Positions 59,113 through 64,000 of a stretch of 64,000 nt of DNA are shown piece by piece. Made by a program: the position numbers and the translations under genes. The notes beneath the pieces were generated by a model. The model searched no databases and was not told where the DNA came from. It saw only the letters and a program-made list of their open reading frames with translations. Origin of the DNA: Brockia lithotrophica (lineage in GTDB: Bacteria > Bacillota > Bacilli > Thermicanales > DSM-22653); contig NZ_RBIJ01000001.1 of the NCBI RefSeq assembly GCF_003633725.1, positions 379,934 through 443,933 of the forward strand. The letters run 5' to 3'. Each line of letters begins with the position of its first letter. Positions within the stretch are counted from its first letter, which is position 1.

Positions 59113-59831
59113 GAGCCCACCTCCTCTTCCGCCTGCTCTCGTCCCAAGCCGAGAAAGGGTGCGGGAAGGGCGGCCAAAAGCGCGCTCACCACGACCGCAA
59201 CACCTCCCGGAAGCCGAGGAAAGGCGGCGTGAAGACCTGCAGAGAGGAACACGGCGAGGAGGGTGAGGAGGAGGGGTTCCCGCGCGCCGCGCAGGTTGGG
59301 AACGAGGAGTCCAAGGAACATCGCGTACAGGGCGATGCCGAAGCTCGCCTCGAGGTCGGCGGGAAAGACCGCCCCCAACAGGTACCCGAGGACCGAGCCA
59401 CCGACCCAGCCGCTGTACGCGACGACGCCAAGCGCGAGCTGACGGGCAAAGGTGAGCTCGCCCGGGGCAAACTGGGCCACGGCATACGTCTCGTCCGTGA
59501 GAAAGAAGGCGAGCACGGCCCGAAGAAGCGGAGACCGGCACGTCTGGCGCTCCGCCAACGTCGCCCCCATGACCATGTGGCGCAAGTTGATGAAGTACGT
59601 GAGGAGGGCGATGAGCCAAGAGGAGGTCCCTTGGAGAAGGAGGTGCACGGCCATGAGCTGCCCCGCTCCCGCAAAGACCAGGGCGCTCATCCCCGCCGTC
59701 GCCCAAAGGTCGAGGTGGGCTTCCTTGGCCACGAGGCCGAAGGCGATACCGATGGGGATGTAGCCCAAAGCTACGGGCAGGCCCAGGCGCGCACCGTCCC
59801 CGACCTCGGCACAGAGGTTACGTCCGCCCAA
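59109..59831 (-). CDS. azlC: branched-chain amino acid efflux subunit AzlC
   Basis: 240 residues with about six to seven membrane helices. The motif PVALGYIPIGIAFGLVAKEAHLDLWATAGMSALVFAGAGQL and FLTDETYAVA are AzlC signatures. TTG 59831 has AAAGGGG in position; an ATG at 59876 is an alternative. Inserted between gcvPB and lipM; may export amino acids whose breakdown involves bcd. Confidence 0.9.
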   Translation of the reverse strand: MGGRNLCAEVGDGARLGLPVALGYIPIGIAFGLVAKEAHLDLWATAGMSALVFAGAGQLMAVHLLLQGTSSWLIALLTYFINLRHMVMGATLAERQTCRSPLLRAVLAFFLTDETYAVAQFAPGELTFARQLALGVVAYSGWVGGSVLGYLLGAVFPADLEASFGIALYAMFLGLLVPNLRGAREPLLLTLLAVFLSAGLHAAFPRLPGGVAVVVSALLAALPAPFLGLGREQAEEEVGS

Positions 59832-59895
59832 GACGGTCGCCCCTTTCCCACCCGATGTTCGCGGGCAGCTCGCCATACCCGAAAGCCGAATCGGT

Positions 59896-61359
59896 CTACT
59901 GCGCCCGCTCCGGCGTGCGGTAGCGAAGCACGGGTCGACGAGCGGCCTTGACGTCGTCGAGGCGGCCGACGGGCGTGGTATGGGGAGCCGAACGCACGCG
60001 CTCGGGATCCCGCCTCGCCTCGTCGACGATCGCCCGAAGGGCGGCGGCAAAGGCGTCGAGCGTTTCCTTGGCCTCCGTTTCCGTAGGTTCGATCATGAGC
60101 GCCTCTTCGACGATGAGGGGGAAGTAGATCGTGGGCGGGTGGAAACCGTAGTCGAGGAGGCGTTTGGCGACGTCCAACGTTCGGACACCCGTTTCTGCCT
60201 TGACGTTCTTGCCGGAAAGGACGAACTCGTGCATGACCGGGCCCGGGTAGGGCGCGGCAAAGGTGTCCTTGAGGAGGGAGAAGAGGTAGTTCGCATTGAG
60301 CACTGCGCGCTCGGCAACCCGCCTTAGCCCCTCCGGACCGTGGAGCAGGATGTAGGCGTACGCCTTGACGAGTACTCCGAAACTCCCGGCAAAGCTTCGG
60401 ATGCGTCCGACGGACTTGGGCGCTTCTTCCACGAGGGTGAAGCGCTCGCCGTCGCGGACGACGCGCGGTACTGGGAGGTAGTCGGCGAGGAACCCCTTGA
60501 CGCCCACGGGTCCCGCTCCCGGGCCGCCGCCTCCGTGCGGCGTACCCAAGGTCTTGTGGACGTTGACGTGCACGATGTCGAAGCCCATGTCTCCGGGACG
60601 GGCCACCCCGAGGAGGGCGTTGAGGTTTGCTCCATCCATGTAGAGGAGCGCCCCGGCCTCGTGCACCCGTTCGGCGATCTCGAGAATTTGGTCTTCGAAG
60701 AGACCGAGCGTGTTGGGGTTCGTAAGCATGAGCGCCGCCACGCGTCCTTCGTGCTCGGCAAGGGCACGGCGCAACGCCTCGAGGTCGAGCCTCCCCCGGG
60801 AGTTCGACGGGAGCGTCACCGCCCGGAATCCCGCCATGGCCGCGCTTGCGGGGTTCGTCCCGTGGGCGGAGTCGGGAACGAGGACAACGTCCCTCTGCTC
60901 TCCGCGCTCGGCAAAATAGGCGCGAACGAGCATGAGCCCCAAGAGCTCGCCGTGGGACCCCGCCGCCGGGAGGAGACTCACGGCGTCCATGCCGAGGATT
61001 TCCCGCAGGTTGCGCTCGAGACCCGCGAGAACGGCGAGCGCTCCCTGTACGAGCTCCTCCGGCGCGTTGGGGTGGAGGTCGCGAAATCCCTCGAAAGAGG
61101 CGACGACCTCGAGAATTCTCGGGTTGTACTTCATCGTGCACGATCCGAGAGGATAGAACCCGGTGTCCACCCCGAAGTTTCGCTGGGAAAGGGCCGTGTA
61201 GTGGCGTACGACCTCGAGCTCGGAAACCTCCGGCAGTTCGGGTGGTGCCTTGCGCACGTACGCCTCGGGGATGTCCAAGGGAACGTCCGCAAAAGACGGA
61301 GCGTCGAGAAACTCGATTGCCCGCCGTCCGGGAACGCTTCGTTCGAAGATCAGCTTCAC
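59896..61359 (-). CDS. gcvPB: glycine dehydrogenase (decarboxylating) subunit 2
   Basis: 487 residues. PLP-binding half of the split P protein: Lys K269 in [18 protein letters not shown], with SCTMKYNP (about 73-80) and [14 protein letters not shown]. With GcvPA it decarboxylates glycine and passes aminomethyl to lipoyl-GcvH. GTG 61359 overlaps the gcvPA stop by 4 bp. Confidence 0.96.
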   Translation of the reverse strand: MKLIFERSVPGRRAIEFLDAPSFADVPLDIPEAYVRKAPPELPEVSELEVVRHYTALSQRNFGVDTGFYPLGSCTMKYNPRILEVVASFEGFRDLHPNAPEELVQGALAVLAGLERNLREILGMDAVSLLPAAGSHGELLGLMLVRAYFAERGEQRDVVLVPDSAHGTNPASAAMAGFRAVTLPSNSRGRLDLEALRRALAEHEGRVAALMLTNPNTLGLFEDQILEIAERVHEAGALLYMDGANLNALLGVARPGDMGFDIVHVNVHKTLGTPHGGGGPGAGPVGVKGFLADYLPVPRVVRDGERFTLVEEAPKSVGRIRSFAGSFGVLVKAYAYILLHGPEGLRRVAERAVLNANYLFSLLKDTFAAPYPGPVMHEFVLSGKNVKAETGVRTLDVAKRLLDYGFHPPTIYFPLIVEEALMIEPTETEAKETLDAFAAALRAIVDEARRDPERVRSAPHTTPVGRLDDVKAARRPVLRYRTPERAQ

Positions 61360-62711
61360 GAACCACTCACCGCCTGGGCGAGCGCCTCGGCAAAGCGCTC
61401 AATTTCCTCCCGCGTTCGGACTTCCGTCACCGCCACGAGGAGGTGTGTCGGGTATTCGGGGTAGCGCCGGGAAACGTCGTATCCCGCCACGAAGCCGCGC
61501 TCGCACATTCGCGCGAGGAGCTCCTTCGCGGGAACGCCGACGTCGAGGAGGAACTCGTGGAAGAACGGTCCCGTATGCACCCGGCGAAGGGGGGTGCGCG
61601 CTTCGATCGTCTGCAGGGAGTAGTGCGCCTTTTGGGCGTTCAGGCGGGCGAGGTCCTCAATCCCCCGCTTACCCAAGAGGCTCAAGGTGATCGTCACGGC
61701 GAGGGCCATGAGGGCCTGGTTGGACGTGATGTTCGATGTCGCCCGCTCGCGGCGAATGTGTTGCTCCCGCGCCTGCAAGGTGAGGACGTAGCCCCGCCTC
61801 CCCTCGCCGTCCGTAGTCTCTCCGACGATCCGTCCGGGAAGCTCGCGGACGAAGGCTTCGCGAGCCGCCATGTACCCTACGTACGGGCCGCCGAAGGAAA
61901 GGGGTACCCCCAACGGCTGCGCATCGCCTACGACGACGTCGGCACCCAAGGCGCCCGGAGGAGCGAGAAGGCCCAAGGCGAGGGGGTTAGCTACGGCTAC
62001 GGCGAGCGCCCCCGCCTCCCTCACGGGAGCAAAGAGGACGTCCAAAGGTTCGACGACGCCGAAGAAGTTCGGGTACTGCACGAAGACGGCCGCAACGTCT
62101 TTGTCCAGACGCTCAGCAAGGGCCGCCGCATCCGTGGCCCCCGTCCGTGCGTCGATGGGCACCTCGTCTACGGAGAGGTCAGGGCCGAACGCGTACGTGC
62201 GCAGCACGTCCCGCACGTCCGGATGGAGGGCCCGGCTTACGAGCACGCGCCGCCGCTTCGTGACGCGCGCAGCGAGGAGCATCGCCTCCGCGGCGGCGGT
62301 GGCGCCGTCGTACAGAGAGGCCTGGGCAACGTCGAGGCCCGTAAGCTCGGCGATCATCGTCTGAAATTCGAAGATCGCCTGGAGGTTCCCTTGGGAGGCT
62401 TCTGCCTGGTACGGGGTGTAGGCCGTAAGGAACTCCCCGCGCGAGATGAGCGCCTGCACGACGGCCGGGATTGTGTGCTCGTACGCCCCCGCGCCTACGA
62501 AGTGCACGAGGTCGTGCACGGTGCGGTTTTGCGCGGCGAGAGAGCGGAAGAAGCGGTAAACCTCCGCCTCGCCCATTGGGCCCTCTACCTCGAGGGGGCG
62601 ACGGAGGCGGACGCTTTCGGGAATGTCGGCAAAGAGCTCCTCCACGCTCCCTACGCCGATGGCGGCAAGCATAGCCTCGACGTCATCCGGGGTATGGGGG
62701 GTATAGGTCAT
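61356..62711 (-). CDS. gcvPA: glycine dehydrogenase (decarboxylating) subunit 1
   Basis: 451 residues. Catalytically auxiliary half of P protein. Signature [43 protein letters not shown] and [25 protein letters not shown] 62711 with GGAGGCGG upstream is chosen; an upstream in-frame ATG at 62744 is possible. Central gene of gcvT-gcvPA-gcvPB. Confidence 0.96.
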   Translation of the reverse strand: MTYTPHTPDDVEAMLAAIGVGSVEELFADIPESVRLRRPLEVEGPMGEAEVYRFFRSLAAQNRTVHDLVHFVGAGAYEHTIPAVVQALISRGEFLTAYTPYQAEASQGNLQAIFEFQTMIAELTGLDVAQASLYDGATAAAEAMLLAARVTKRRRVLVSRALHPDVRDVLRTYAFGPDLSVDEVPIDARTGATDAAALAERLDKDVAAVFVQYPNFFGVVEPLDVLFAPVREAGALAVAVANPLALGLLAPPGALGADVVVGDAQPLGVPLSFGGPYVGYMAAREAFVRELPGRIVGETTDGEGRRGYVLTLQAREQHIRRERATSNITSNQALMALAVTITLSLLGKRGIEDLARLNAQKAHYSLQTIEARTPLRRVHTGPFFHEFLLDVGVPAKELLARMCERGFVAGYDVSRRYPEYPTHLLVAVTEVRTREEIERFAEALAQAVSGS

Positions 62712-62780
62712 GGGTACCGCCTCCACGTACGTCATTCCCTTTGCACCTTCATCCGGGCATGGGGGCGAGGAAGTCACCGT

Positions 62781-63884
62781 CTACCCGGAACGGCGGTAAA
62801 AAGGCAGGGGGACAACGACCGCCCGCGCCCGCCGGCCGCGGAGGTCCACGTCGAGCCTCGTTCCCTCTCGGGAGTACGCCGCGTCCACGTAGGCCATAGC
62901 GTACGCACCGCCAAGTGTGGGGGCGATGGTCCCGCTCGTCACGCGGCCGACGAGGGCCTCGCCGGCAAAGACGGCGTACCCCGTGCGCGGGATCCCCCGA
63001 TCTTCCATCCGCAGGCCTACCAAGAGGCGGGATATGCCCTGCTCCTTTTGCCGGAGAAGCGCCGCCTTCCCCACGAAGTCGACCGGCTTTTCCCAGCGCA
63101 CGAAGCGCTCGAGGTTGGCCTCAAGGGGCGTAATCGTCTCCGCGAGCTCCTGTCCGTAGAGGGGCAACCCGGCTTCGAAGCGTAGCGTGTCGCGCGCGCC
63201 GAGGCCGCAGGGGACAAGGCCGTATTCCCGTCCCCGTTCGAGGAGCGCATCCCAGAGTTCTGCTGCCGCTTCCGCGTCGACAAAGAGCTCGAATCCGTCC
63301 TCGCCCGTATACCCCGTGCGCGAGACGAGTAGGACGGGGACACCGGCCACAGTCACGTTTTCGCGAAAGCGAAAGGGGCGAAGGTCGTCTACCGAAGGCT
63401 CCGCGAGTTGCGAGAGGAAGGACGCGGCGCGCGGGCCCTGAAGGGCGATGAGGCCGATGCGATCGGAGATGTCGAGAACCTGGGGACCGCCGAGGGCGTG
63501 CTCCTTGAGCCAACGATACACCTTCTCCGTGTTGGCGGCGTTGGCCACGACGAGGAATTCCTCGTCGTTGAGGCGATAGAGGAGCACGTCGTCCAAAATT
63601 CCGCCCTGCTCGTTTAAGAAAAATCCGTACGCCGCCCGACCGACCTCGAGACGGGCGACGTACTGCGTTGCGAGCCTTTCTAAGAAATCCACGGACTCCG
63701 GGCCCGAAACGAGGATCTCTCCCATGTGGGAGACGTCGAAGAGTCCCATGCGTTCGCGCACGGCGCGGTGTTCTTCGAGAATGCTCGAATACTGCACGGG
63801 AAGTTCAAATCCCGCAAAGGGGACAAACTTTGCGCCCAGGGCGGCGTGCCTCGCGTACAGCGGCGTACGCCGGAGTTCCCCCAT
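62781..63884 (-). CDS. gcvT: aminomethyltransferase (glycine cleavage T protein)
   Basis: 367 residues. Transfers the methylene group from lipoyl-GcvH to tetrahydrofolate releasing ammonia. Folate-binding region with SRTGYTGEDGFELFV and GLGARDTLRFEAGLPLYG; SHMGEILV near residue 52 and the C-terminal barrel GIPRTGYAVFAGEALVGRVTSGTIAPTLG. ATG 63884 follows GGGAGGCATG. First gene of the gcv operon; upstream lies a terminator-like structure. Confidence 0.96.
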   Translation of the reverse strand: MGELRRTPLYARHAALGAKFVPFAGFELPVQYSSILEEHRAVRERMGLFDVSHMGEILVSGPESVDFLERLATQYVARLEVGRAAYGFFLNEQGGILDDVLLYRLNDEEFLVVANAANTEKVYRWLKEHALGGPQVLDISDRIGLIALQGPRAASFLSQLAEPSVDDLRPFRFRENVTVAGVPVLLVSRTGYTGEDGFELFVDAEAAAELWDALLERGREYGLVPCGLGARDTLRFEAGLPLYGQELAETITPLEANLERFVRWEKPVDFVGKAALLRQKEQGISRLLVGLRMEDRGIPRTGYAVFAGEALVGRVTSGTIAPTLGGAYAMAYVDAAYSREGTRLDVDLRGRRARAVVVPLPFYRRSG

Positions 63885-63967
63885 GGATCATGCCTCCCTG
63901 CGTGGGGATACCTGCCGGTCTAAGGTCCCATACTACGTTCGGGCTCGGCCTCGACCTTCATCTTACG

Positions 63968-64000
63968 CAAAAAAAGGTGCAGGAGCAAAATCCCGCGCCT
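63968..64000 (-). terminator. terminator hairpin upstream of gcvT
   Basis: About 10 paired bases (AGGCGCGGGA with its near complement, one C-A mismatch and one G-U, at 63991-64000 and 63975-63984) with loop TTTTGC, then T7 on the minus strand. It lies 84 bp before gcvT at the window edge. It ends an upstream gene or is a leader attenuator of gcv; the sequence to decide is outside. Confidence 0.7.

Overview
The window looks like the chromosome core of a GC-rich, spore-forming Firmicute, probably thermophilic and able to oxidise hydrogen. It carries a full spoIIIAA-AH operon, spo0A and spoIVB. About half of the start codons are GTG. A three-gene membrane-bound [NiFe] hydrogenase is present. Much of the gene order matches the gcvT-lipM-mntR-aroQ-efp-spoIIIA-accBC-nusB-folD-xse-dxs-recN-spo0A-bcd-lpd stretch of Bacillus. 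A Hydrogenibacillus- or Brockia-like organism is my inference, not something the sequence proves.

Left part (1-22000). An amino-acid permease cut by the window edge, a TerC-family membrane protein and an SDH-type membrane serine protease lie on the minus strand. On the plus strand are proBA, a PdaA-like polysaccharide deacetylase, a fused ADP-forming acyl-CoA synthetase translationally coupled to a BioD-like/DRTGG protein, rarA with a lipoprotein, motAB, a Nudix ADP-ribose pyrophosphatase and a DUF309 protein. Interspersed on the minus strand are a VLRF1/aeRF1-like factor, a beta-CASP-like metallo-hydrolase, an MgtC-like protein, a patatin-like esterase and an AMP-forming acetyl-CoA synthetase. 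The cell therefore has two possible enzymes linking acetate and acetyl-CoA.

Middle (22000-30000). A hydrogenase operon (small subunit, large subunit, cytochrome b) has its own terminator. It is followed by lpd and leucine dehydrogenase, then spo0A. spo0A has a near-consensus sigma-A promoter and a strongly structured 5' leader.

Right-centre (30500-51500, all minus strand). The order of transcription is spoIIIAA-AB-AC-AD-AE-AF-AG-AH, accB-accC, asp23-amaP-DUF2273, nusB-folD-xseA-xseB-ispA-dxs-tlyA, a small unknown membrane protein, argR-recN, spoIVB. The layout combines sporulation, fatty-acid precursor supply, cell-envelope stress, one-carbon metabolism, isoprenoid precursors, DNA repair and arginine control.

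Right part (51600-64000). A single-gene unit encodes an extremely acidic CD1247-type zinc-ribbon protein. Then come efp, pepQ-like, aroQ and yqhR-like genes, an MBL hydrolase with mntR, a plus-strand D-amino-acid aminotransferase, lipM, azlCD and the glycine cleavage genes gcvT-gcvPA-gcvPB. A terminator hairpin at the extreme right edge lies in or just before the gcv leader. LipM and Lpd plausibly serve the glycine cleavage system; gcvH is not in the window.

I saw no rRNA, tRNA, CRISPR array, insertion sequence or prophage. The most unusual items are the missing proximal-cluster cysteine in the hydrogenase small subunit, the spo0A leader RNA, a hairpin overlapping the terC ribosome-binding site, and the D/E/W-only tract.
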